The translations under genes and the position numbers were made by a program. This document shows positions 45,044 to 56,671 of a stretch of DNA of 64,000 nucleotides, in pieces. Numbering within the stretch: position 1 is the stretch's first letter; every line of letters starts with the position of its first letter. The DNA comes from Onchidella celtica (Eukaryota > Mollusca > Gastropoda > Systellommatophora > Onchidiidae), in contig OZ007575.1 of assembly GCA_963931925.1 (NCBI GenBank), positions 39,328,846 through 39,392,845 of the forward strand. Direction: 5' to 3'. The notes beneath the pieces are model-generated. The model worked only from the letters and a program-made list of their open reading frames with translations, was not told where the DNA came from and did not search any database.

Positions 45044-46728
45044 ACGCACTCACTCACTCATTCACTCACACACGCACATACACACACACAACAGGGGAGG
45101 ACTGTTTCTCTTTGAGACATGTAGTCTGGTTAACATACAGCACCCATCATGTATCAACATTAAAAATTTATTTTTTACCCCTCCTACCATCCACCCAACC
45201 TCGTGCGTTCTGATCCCTCTTTACACAAATATGTTCCTCGGTCATTCATATTTTCATTCATCCTTGAATGTGCAGTTGTTCAGCATACTTGGTAAGTCAG
45301 TGAGCAGTTGAAGGATGACATTAGAGAGCATTCAATGACATGACAAATATGGCCCCGTTACCAAAAGCTCAAACAGTCGAACACCATGTATGTATATTGA
45401 ACTAGATGCCACCACTCCCAGTTTTCTTATAAGACACCACCATAATTCAAAATCCCATAAACACAAGCAAAATAGAATTAAACATTCAAATCCAAAACAA
45501 AATTCAAATAAAATGTAAACAGTAAATGGAATCCATCAAGACAAATTTCATCCTGGCTCCAATACATGTTTGATCGTGAAACTTGCAGGAGAAGTCTCTG
45601 GCACGTTTTGAACGCAAAAAGCAGTTTGTCACATCCTTGACGACAGTGTGTTCTTTCCTGAAGATCACACTTCTCATTCAGAAATGGGGTTTTTCGTTAC
45701 CCAAAAAAAAGTTCCCGGAGTGTGAAACATTTTTTTTGCACTGTTCTTAAAATGCAACATCAGTTTGCTTTTTTTCTCAGTTCATCAGGACACGCAGCTT
45801 TTATGTGCGACTGCTTGCCGAAAACAGTGTAATCCGGTCTTTGTCTTTGGAGACCAATATCACATTTCCATTTTAACTTTCAAATAGGGCACATTTTGCC
45901 CCTGGAGTGAGTCAGAATTTAACAAACTATCTGTACACTCACCCACACATGCTGAGTTTTTGAGTCATCTCCATACACATGCGGTGTCACTTAAAAATAC
46001 TGATATTATTTGAGTAGAACATGCCCATCTGTCATTACCTGCATGAAGACTTTTAAATGCAAAAACAGGTAACAGTATCTCACAGTGTTCCTTTGCCACA
46101 TGAAATACCTCGCTGACCCCATCACGCCTGAATACTGCAAGCTGGTCCTTGGCAGGTTATGTGTGCCAAATCCAGGCGCGCTGGTCAAACTCTCCTTTTG
46201 TCTCAGTGATTCGGTGACGTCACGGAAGTTGAATTTGACATGACGTTCTTTTTACATTCTCGACTTTTTAAAGCCAAAATGATGCCAGAATAGTTAAATC
46301 AAAGCATTTTATCGCCAAACTTTCGGTTCGTTTGAAGGTATGATGGCCCGGAAGGTCCAAAAGTGAATTTTTTGAAAATCCAAACCAACATGCAGCCTGT
46401 TCAATTAAAACATATAGATCCATGGTATTGTCAGATCATCTATCAGCCTGAGAATGGCCGCCTCCGGCTTGAGAATACTACACAGACCCATTGATTCCTT
46501 CGCAAAACTTTACAGACCCTTCTGTTGCTCACGCCATTGACACAGGCCCGTACACATCTTGATCTTTGTACATTTTTACAACGGTTAGCAAAGGAACCGC
46601 ATGCCCCCTGTGGAAAGACAGAGAGAAAAATTATATAACTTTGGAAAGAGAATGAGGGGGCAAAGAGGTACAGAACTAAAATATAACATCTGGCGACATT
46701 CTCGTTTGTTCGATCTCCATTTTCTAAA
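44186..46728. other. Intergenic stretch, no gene recognised
   Basis: A CT tract with a CACTCA tail (45016-45085) is the only simple repeat. No open frame has splice signals or a recognisable domain. Confidence 0.5.
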
Positions 46729-46921
46729 AAAAACTAGAGATCTTCTTGTATGCATAACAAACTTTGACACTTGCTTAAAATGCGTGGTGGCACTTATCAA
46801 GCTGTTTCACAGTTCCCATTAATTCTAATTCCTTGTCATAATACCAAAGCCAAACATGTCACACGTAGAATTTCTCAGTTACGCATACAGTGGAGTTGGA
46901 ACTAGCAAGAACTAAGGTCGT
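46729..46921 (+). repeat. Unclassified dispersed repeat, copy 2
   Basis: Partner of 36071-36277. The two copies agree at roughly three bases in four, so the family is old. Confidence 0.62.
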
Positions 46922-49900
46922 CATCTGCCTAAAAAAGAAACACATTTTATCTTTTCGCCATGCAAACGATAAGAGGATCTTTTTAAAGATCTCAATATGT
47001 GTCTTGGTTGTGTATGAGTGTGTGTGTGTGAGACTGTGGTGGGAAGGGGCGCAAGACGGGGGAAGGAGGAGTGGGGGGAGAGAAACACACCATACATGAA
47101 TGAAACGTAAAATAAAGAAGAAAAAAACAGGTGCAGCCATAAGCAAGACCACGAAAATACCGAAGGCTGGGCAGTAAGTTGTCAGGGGACTCCGGTCCAA
47201 TTATCCAATTACAAAGCCAAATAAAGAAATGTACTGATTGTATCAAAGATTGTATCACTTCCGGCAAATCGCGAAACTAGGTCGCGGCGATAAACAAGAA
47301 ACTGAAGAACTGAAAGAGACCGCCTTCACCAAAGATAGTGTGCATGTCTGTTTATTGTGGTTTGTTCATATTTTTGGGCTGATCAAACTATTTAGAGCCG
47401 TTTGTAAGCTCTTTAGCCCCGTGGAAATGCATAAACTGGTAGTGTTTACGGCAGCGACCTACTTTCCGCTCCATGCCTCCCGTATCTAGCAGTGCAGATC
47501 GACCAATAGTGAAACCTCTCTATACATACATACTCTCTGCTTGCATTCACTGTTCAGCCATAGCTTATTCATGTAAAAATACCACTCAGCAATAACAGCC
47601 CTTTATCAACTGTAAGCCTCTAAAGGGGGTTAGCATGATACTGAAACGTTCCCATCTCTCTGGATTCTGAACAAATAATTTGCTGTGGAATGAAATAAAA
47701 TTTCAAATAATTTTCTTTTAAGCACTTTGTTGCGGTGCAGTTAACGCTTTTGAATTCGCTAATTCCTGTAGAATTACGATCAAGGAATTTCGCGGCCCAG
47801 TTTCTCCTGGACTTAGAGAGATTACTTTATTACTCTGTTATTCGGGGGGCAAAGCTTGATAACTGCAAACATATAACCTACTGACCTCTGAACCCTGACC
47901 CTTTGACAAAGGTCTTTCTGGTTAAATCGGAATGGGGTGGAAACAAGGACGAGTTTTTTTTCGGGCGCACGCAACACGCTGCAGAGCTAAAGGAAGCTTT
48001 TCATGCCCAACACGAAAGAAACAAAATCGAAACTCAGATCACAGATATCACAGAATATCGCGATGTTTTCCCGTTCTTGTGATTTTAATGAGGAGTCCGT
48101 CTGACCTTCGGATGCTCGTGCAGTGAGTGATCATTCTGTCATTTGATTGGAGGGTGAACAGCGCGTGCAAGGCCGGGTTCAAACGGACCATCAAGGCTGA
48201 AGTGTCACAAAAAATGAGAACTGTCTCAACACTTTAGCTCAGTGTTTCCCAAACCGTTGTAACAACGGAACAGTTAAACAAAGTTGCAAAATCCAGGAAA
48301 CTAGTGGGGAAAAAAAAGGTGTCCAGGTGTGACCAGGCGTAGCAGTTCCCTTTTGTCAATAAAACATAATTTAACTGGATATGTATACTTCATGCATGTT
48401 CGAAAAGGGTACTTTGCCCGCGGATCCATGAAATACTTATTTCTGACGTGGACCAAAGGCGCGTCTTGTCCTTTCTGAAAGAGGCTAACGCCTACAACTT
48501 GATTTAAGAACGTTTATATACATTTAAAACACTTATTTTTAATTTTATATAAAACAACCCCTGAGAATGTTACCAATGGCATAAAATTTATACGGATCAA
48601 CTTAATTCTATTTGTGAAATTTAAATCAATGGAGCTCCGAATAGCGGACATAAATAATGTATCCACATAGATCGTGAAAGGGACAAAGTGGCCGTTATCG
48701 TGCCGACGAGACGTAAAACCAAACTCAAACTCAAACTAGTAACAAAACGTGCTCAACAGCAGCAAAAATAAATGAATTTAATTAGCGATAAAACAGGTCA
48801 AATATAAAAATTCTGTCTTGGCGTGCCTCTGGCATGCGGCCTAGGTTATTTATACCGCCACACCCGATGCCTTTGCGGTGAGAAAGATTCCTGCGGGACA
48901 ACTCACTCGGCTCGTCTCAAATGCCACGTGTGGACAGGCAGTTCTATTGAATCTTTGCAGAACTCCGCAGCAACGCTCGTACGGTCCTGATCCTGGGGAT
49001 CTGCGAAATCCACTTTTGGGAACCGTTACCCAGGCTCAACAATCTTGGCCACGCCCACGATGGCTTCACGGGTGGTCCTGGCCAGACGCCGCCCGGAGTG
49101 GACCTGTTTGCTCCCCTAGCCTTGACCTGGATGGCTCACTGGAAACTCGGGTATCACCCCCCCCCCCTCTCTCTCTCTCTCTTTTCTTTAAACTACCTCC
49201 CGGGCGAGACCTACTTTTTTCCAATGTGCTCCTTTTCATGATGTCCAGTTCGGCAAAAATGGGGGGAGGAAATTGTCCATACGCAGCAGTTTCGTTTTAT
49301 ACTGGAGAGCACTTGTGTAAGTGAAGGCCGTTACCTGATCTCTGCGTGTTCAATCTTTCACTAACTTCCCGCCCTTGATCAAAATCATGCCCACCATAGA
49401 CATGCAAAAAGATCTACCGTTTCACAAGATAACAAGACATCCGCGAAAGTCATGTCCTTTCATGCATTTGATATCCTTTGAAATGGATGGTATCGTGACT
49501 GGACTCTTCGTTATCGGAATTAAACGCCCTGACCCTTGAACTTGTCGATTCATGCGAGCAGCTTCAGACACAAATCTCAGACAATAAACTCTAGTAAGTT
49601 AATAACATAGCCACTGTAGGCCCACTCTGGCTTTCTAAAAACGAATGCTATTCGCTGCATGTTATAAAATCGCGTGAAGGACTAAATTTTACAGGAAGGG
49701 AATAACCTTGTTTCACCTGAAATTATCCCTATCTTACATAATTTATAAATGTATATACACACGCAAATGTTTAATGTTGTACTCCCGGTTAATTAATAGA
49801 GCTCATAAAATTTCTTCAAGAAGTTCATAGGATTTTGTATTTGACAAAGAGGAGATTATATAATATTTTGCAAAAGGGATTTCTCATTAAAAATTGTGGT

Positions 49901-50247
49901 TGTGGGAATACACCTAAGTACCTGTGCAATATCATGATTTGGCCAGCGCAGTTACATCTCCTATTTCACGGCTCAATTTTCGTGTGGTGAATTTTAACAA
50001 TAATTTTTTTACACACTTTGCCTCATAAACAAAAACAAAAAGGTCTATTCTATCTTAAAAACTTTCCTTTCATAATTTATTTTTATTTTTATTTTTTTAG
50101 ATTTTTATATTATCAATATATTGATGGAACCAGCGATAGAGATGTTGTATTATTCATCTCCCTTCCTAAAAAAAAAAAATAATAACAATGATAATTTTTT
50201 TAAAAAGCTGTTCCTGATAAACTGTGAACGCGTGACTTTGTTACATT
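46922..50247. other. Intergenic stretch with one SINE-tail repeat
   Basis: A SINE-tail-like segment lies at 48665-48745 (AAAGTGGCCGTTATCGTGCC then an AAACTC tail). A GC-richer stretch at 48860-49150 is open in more than one frame but has no domain, no clear splice pair and no repeat match. The remainder is AT-rich. Confidence 0.5.
48665..48745 (+). repeat. SINE-tail-like dispersed repeat
   Basis: It contains AAAGTGGCCGTTATCGTGCC, GACGTAAAACC and repeated AAACTC units. It matches 3275-3350 in opposite orientation. Confidence 0.55.
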
Positions 50248-51213
50248 GTGATAAGTCAGTCCTGAAGGAAAATGTGGCTTATATTAGCGAACGAAGCAGA
50301 TGTCTTGACTGTTGGTTGACAAACAGAACAGCCCTGACGACTCAGGTGACGGAAAATGGTTTGTCCCGCCAAATTTCTGATTAACTTTCGACCTTGTCCC
50401 TTTGCATTTTACACTGATTTGTAGTAAATACAGACAGGGCAAAGGGCAGGCGTGGAATGATCCAGAAAATCAGTTGTTGGGGAAACGTGTCAAAACCAAT
50501 TGTCCAGATTCCCAGACTGATCTGAGAACACGAGAAATGTAATATGGGAACATCTAGCATTGAGACCCTCTTGAACTTGCAAAGTCATGTCTCCAGATAG
50601 ATAATCCACCTACGGTGATGTGTCAGTCATGAAGGAAGATATGACTTATATTACTGAATGAAGCTATTGTGTCTTGACTGCTAACCGACAAATAGAACAG
50701 CCCTGAAGACCCAGGTGACGAAAAATGATTGTTCCGCCAAATTTCTGATTAATTTTCGACCTTGCCCAAGTGCATTCACACTGATTTGTAGTCAGTGCAG
50801 ACGTGGCATTTGCAGGAGTGGAATGATCTAGGATGCTAGCTGCTGAGGAGACAGGTCAAAAGAAGCGGAATCTACAGGTAACCCGCGCCAAGAAAGGTGA
50901 AAATAGAGGACGTCTACTCATTTGTATGTTTCTATCAATGATAGGACGAAAAGTACAGCTGATTAGTTTTATCACACCAGATGACAAGGCTCGGAGATAC
51001 ATCAGATCAAAGTGTTACTAATGGCCGCTATTATGTCGGCAGTAACATTACAGGAAAATCTGGAGTATTATTGAACTCTGTGTTGGTGAATGTACAAATC
51101 TGATACAATTTTCGATATGACCAGATTGGTCTGAGAACGCAAGAGAATATGATAATGGGGACATCTAACACTGAAACCCTACTGTCCTGCCAAGTCAAAT
51201 GTTTCAGACGGCC
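50248..51213. repeat. Diverged tandem duplication, offset about 367 bp
   Basis: Unit 1 (50248-50597) and unit 2 (50615-51213) share GAACAGCCCTGA, CCGCCAAATTTCTGATTAA, TTTCGACCTTG, CACTGATTTGTAGT and CTGAGAAC. In unit 2 the last shared part is displaced by about 240 bp of extra sequence. No coding frame is conserved between the units. Confidence 0.8.
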
Positions 51214-51295
51214 AGGAGTGTAAGGGGAGGAAGTAAGACAGGGAAAAAAAGCAATACTGGTTTTACTAAGAGCACTGCCGTGTTAAGCTGGCTTT

Positions 51296-51450
51296 TTATG
51301 TGTACGGAAACGGAAACGGCAAGGAAAACGTCAAAAATCCTTCAAATAGTGAAACAGAAAGAACGTTTTCCGTTCCCGTACATAAGGAAAACACTATCTT
51401 TTTACTACTTGATGGCTGTTTGACGTTTCCGTACATATGAAAACAGATCT
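51296..51450. mobile_element. Palindromic MITE copy 6
   Basis: The left arm is AGCTGGCTTTTTATGTGTAC with GGAAACGG units; the right arm ends CATATGAAAACAGATCT. It is flanked by TTA on both sides (51293-51295 and 51451-51453). It is shorter than the other copies. Confidence 0.68.
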
Positions 51451-51640
51451 TTACACGGCTTTACGGGAAAAGGCCTTAACGCTAATGTAAGTGAATTCAT
51501 TCTTCTGCACCCTACATTTTATCAAATGAAGTTTGCTCTATCTTTCTAGTTAGGTTATAATTCCGTATTGTAATGGTTTGTTTGGGTCATCACAAAATCG
51601 AAATTGAGCAAAATATTCAGCGAAGCGTAATGCCAAATAT

Positions 51641-51684
<44 letters not shown>

Positions 51685-54600
51685 GTAAAATTTTGTTTTT
51701 GCTGCATAAGATCCTTTTCAGGGAAAAGGCACAGAAGTTAATATCTGCTGACCGCATTCTCTTCAGACGAGCAGTCAACTGTCGAGATCACACTAAATGT
51801 GTACATGCAAAAAATAGCGGCGGCGAACACATGTGGGTCACACAGGTCGTGGAGGGGGAAGAGAGAGGAAGGGGTCATTAAGTTTTTACCACCGCTATGT
51901 GGCAGTTGGTAATCTGCAAGTTCCGCCTTAATGAGATGATTTGTAAGTTGCCACCAGGGCCACTAGGTCGGCACGTGGCAAGATCGGGCCAGTGGTATCT
52001 GGTCTAATGACTTGTGTCAGATGAAAGCGCAGACAGATGAGTCCCGGGCCAGACGGTGTCACCTTTCCGTGTCGTCTGCACTAGGTCAGGCTGCACATAG
52101 TTACAGGCCATGGGGTGGCGGTCAGAGGACAGGTGATCTTGTATTGTTGCCTGTCAATTGATGCATGACGCAAAGCCGGACACAACACTCGTCTCACACT
52201 TTGCACTCTGCTGGCTTTCGACCACAGACTGGCCATTTACGTCGGGAGATAATTTACTCGCTTGCCGATAGAACATCTAGATCAGCAGTTATCAAGCTGT
52301 TCACGCCTCGGTACATTTTCTTTAATCGCGCAATAATCATTAATATTATAAAGGAAGTAAGACCTCCAATGGAATCATGAAAGGCTTTTTAACCGCTGTG
52401 CCTTAAATTCTACAAATATCACAATACTTTATGCAAAAAAATTTTAAAAAGACGGAAATATGTACGTGGGCATAGTTTCAAAGGTCTTGAAGTTCGCTAT
52501 ATTTTTAATACTTTCCTTGATTCTGAGCCACAACTGAGTTGAACAGAAGAAGGTGTTCAAAAGGTGTGACCAGTAACTGAGTTCTGCGCCACTCTTTACA
52601 TATTGCTGGCCTAAGGTCAACTTTATCACATCAGCTTTATCAAGGAATTGTGGTGTAACAAAAAGATCTTCAAATCCAAGACTTAGTGTCGTTGTAAATG
52701 TGGCGTAGATCCAGATATGCAGACCAGGAAAATTTCATCACTCCCCCCCCCCCCCCCCATTCCATTCTAATCCTCTTCCTCATTCCACTGAGACGTACAT
52801 GGGAACGCGTTTCGAACAATTCTTTCACTAGTAGCTTTTTAGCCATTCTTATACCTTCACCAGCAAATACTTGCAAAAGGTATAGTATAGCCTAACTTTG
52901 TTTCACTCCGAGTCCGAGTGCATTAAACGTCAGATTTTGAAAAAACTCAATTGCTCGAATTTCATTTACTGGGAATTTTAACCAGAGAAAGATGGCAGTG
53001 AATACTTTCTAATTTATCAGTGTGAAAGATGACGATATCTGTCAATAGAAAATCATATTTTCATGTCTTCCTCAGTCATTTGCGACCAACATAAATCCAT
53101 CATCTTCACACACGATCTCTGAGATCTGCAGGTCTGGGAAAGTGCTAAATGTCCTATCTGTCTCGCTCGTCGACTGAAAAGAAGTTCAAGTCCGAGTAAA
53201 TACCGATGCCAGACAGCTGACTTGACTCAGTGTGATTCTAACCTAACTACCTCGATATGAAAACAGATCAAGACGTTTAAATGATTCATATATAATTTAG
53301 GAATAATGCAAAAACATTCACCAATTGCAGCACATTGAGAATCTCACTATCGCAGCAGGCCCCTTTAACTCCATAGTCCACAAAACCAAGGCAAAATATA
53401 CTTGGCTCAGGTTCTCTATGGGCTTCAGCTTCTGAATGTTTGTGTCAACAGGTTTGTTCTTTGGATTAAGAACCATCTCCGCGCCAGCATGTTCATTCTC
53501 AAATACCACAAGTCATTTCTAGCAAACGGAAAACCAAGTATGTAACCAAGGAAAGTTAGTTTTACTAAGTCTACCAGTACTTGTTTTAGGAACCATTTCA
53601 AAACGGAACATCTTTATAAAGAGTTTTTCAAAGGAGTAGAACAGAAAACAAAAACAAAAGACAAAAAAAAACAACAATCGGTTGACCTATTTCATTAATG
53701 AGCATATTATATATTTATTCTACTTCAACAGTTAATTATTTCGTGAGAGACAAGAAGCATAATTATTCATCTTAATATGTAGCAGAAACAGATATTTATA
53801 TAAATATTTGGCCAGGGTTCTGCCTCTCGGAAGATAACCTGCTGTAGTCTCGTCCTCCCAAAAGTCACTTTTTTTTTTATATGAACAGTTTCATTCAAGC
53901 AGAGATGAACAGGTTGGCAGGTTGGGGACAGGGGCGGGGGTGAGATGGGGTGTACAGGCGTCACATGCTGACATGGACAGGTCATCGTAAACCTGTAGTC
54001 CGTGTCTCTCACCAGGGGCGATGGGTGTACTAGTAGCAGTAATTAGAGGGTGTGGTGAGACGGGAGACAGGCATGTTCTGCATCGTGTAGTACCGGCTGT
54101 CAAGTTTTTTTGTTATGTGCGTGCATGTTTTTTTAAAATTATTTTTTATCCTGACCCAGCCCCTTTTTGTGTCTGGTCGAGTGACCACTACCGCAACCTT
54201 GACCCCGGCGGGGCGGGTGCAAAGGTCAGGGGTGTACCTCCCCGAGTGTCCCAGACACTCGTCCAGAGAATTGCTTTTGTCTGGCACATGTGGGGGTTAG
54301 ACGGGTGTAATCATCCATGACATCATCTGACATTTATGACCTGTATCTGTACTTGCACACACACAAAAAGTGCATGATTTAATGATTGTGTGTTTAACGT
54401 TAGTAGAGATCAGTATTGAGAACGGTACTTAGCAACCACCGCGGCCCCAACTCCCCGCCTTTCTCAGAGGGAACTAAAAAACTAAACATATTTTTCTTTT
54501 TTGTATTTTCTCGCTGGTTTTTCTTGGGTTAAAGCGAAAATTCGTGTCATTCAGACAGGAAAGACATTTCTAAATCCCTGCCTAAGCAAAGATACAGAAG

Positions 54601-56671
54601 AGAATATAACCGAAGAGTTGATGATGATAATGATTTTTGCTTATAATAATTATGAAAGATTAGCCATTTTTCTGCATCCGGTTACAACATTCTGAAATCG
54701 CCTTAGAAATATTTTATTTTGCTTTTTTAAAAGAGGTAATAAAATTTCACCTTTAGCCCAGTTTCGCCACATCCACTCACATAATAAATTTAATAATATG
54801 TGATAAAGAAACATAGCCTATGACTAGAAAAATCAAGCATACTAAAAATTGTTTCATGCAAAGCCCCAGTACTATTGTGCTATCTCCTATGTTTCGATAT
54901 GGCTGAATTTAGAAATAATAATCTACTTTTTTTTCTGGACCAGTTACCAAGTGACAACAGACAGCGAACGCAAAAACTATTTGACAAGAAAACACCCCCA
55001 TCTTGTGACAATAAGTACAATCAATAACAAAATTGGTCTCATAATACCGTATATCCTGTTGTGTCCATCGTGGCAAGACGAAGACGTGTTTAAACTGTCA
55101 CTCATTCGTGAAATTCAGGCCTTTGTTTTACGGGGCGTTACCGGATTTGGATAGATCTGATGGCTGTTAAAATTACAGTATGCCTAATTCTACCCCGCTA
55201 AAAGTGTGGGTGGCTTTCGCATATTTTGTACGGCATGATCGGTTTCCGGAAATAGTTTGACCTGTTTTACTAGCCGGATGACGTGTGCATACTTAATTCT
55301 CACTAACTGGTGTATATATATAAATTAACCATTTCAGAGCTAATGCCGTAAAAACATATTTTTCATTTTTGGGACTAGACCGGATAATTGATAGCTTTCC
55401 ATGCGCCAAATATGAATCTAAATAAATTACTTTTATGTAACCTGAAGTCATCAGATGAAGTGGCTTTGTATGCGGATCTTTACGGCAAGAAAACGATTAT
55501 ATTTACAGTTCCTAGCCAGCATTTACGGTTAAAAAAAGCAAAGGAAAATGGCACAGTCTAAACATTCGTCCTTATCTCTAATTTACTAAACAAGGTAAGA
55601 TAATTATATATTATATTTTTTCTCTAACTAGAGTTGAAGCCGAGGGAAATCAGAGAATTGGAAGAGCTAATGGAGAGGTTAATTAAATACTGCTGGAAGC
55701 GGGAATGGAATATTTGTGGGATTTTGTACTTTTGCATTCCATAACGTTTTGAAACCGTGTTCATATAGAAAACAATTAGATAAGTTCGTGATGTCTTTAG
55801 GGCGACATGACCATTATGTAGGTAAAGGCACCGAGCCTCGTTACAGAATATTATTATAATGTCTTTCAAACAACTAAAATGAAAGTTGATGCTTTCATTC
55901 CTTTCTGTTCGTTTATTATTATTATTATTATTTTCACTAGCTAAACTATCGTACATTGAGACTAAATTTCCATTCACACTTTTCCTTTCTACTCGGACCA
56001 AATTGCGTTTATTCTTTGCAACTGAACAAAAAAATGTTAATAAATAATATTGAAGACTAAATTTTGTCCAGAAAGGATGTGTTCACGGAATTTATCGCAA
56101 AAAATTGAGGAAGCATATAAAGTTTTATCAGTTTTGGTCACGTAATCACGGAATTCCAGGCGCTTACATATCCACCCTCCAGCTCCATTATTATTTTAAA
56201 GAAGTTCACAATTTAACATTCTTTCGTGGGTTAAGAGACGTTCTTAAGTGATGGCATGTGACTGTTACGACATTTTGAAGATATTGTTTGTAAATTAGAA
56301 AATAGTTTTAACACAGATATTTACAATCGATTACAGTTACTTTCGAAGAATTCGATTTTTTTTTAAAAATCACATGAGCCACAGTAAGACATGCAGTCCA
56401 CCACGAGATCTCTTATTTCATTGACAACTAAGCGGTAGAATTCGATTACTGACTTCCAAATCAGAAGAGCAGGATTTTTTTTTTCTTACAACAAATTTAA
56501 TGGTCAAACTACATGGGCCAACCCAAACTTGCTGTTTCATCGTCCCAAGTCCTACGTCTTTCAGAACAGGCTTTCAAACAGAATAATCAATAAAATTAAG
56601 TTTCAACATTAATTTTCAGCGTTATTAATTTTTTGGATTTAAGAGACGCACCCATCATTTCTAATAGTTTC
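51451..56671. other. Intergenic stretch, no gene recognised
   Basis: It contains a CT tract (51640-51682), a C-run (52742-52760) and a GC-richer patch at 53930-54260. A 20-bp stretch at 54418-54437 is identical to the 5' end of the SINE at 56942. No exon or domain is supported. Confidence 0.5.

Noticed and set aside
48878-49324. 148-residue frame in GC-richer DNA
   Set aside because: More than one frame is open, the end is a C/CT tract, and no domain, conserved pattern or splice pair is visible.
52670-52876. Possible - strand exon with a basic segment before a C-run
   Set aside because: The frame runs into a homopolymer and has no convincing acceptor or donor in phase.
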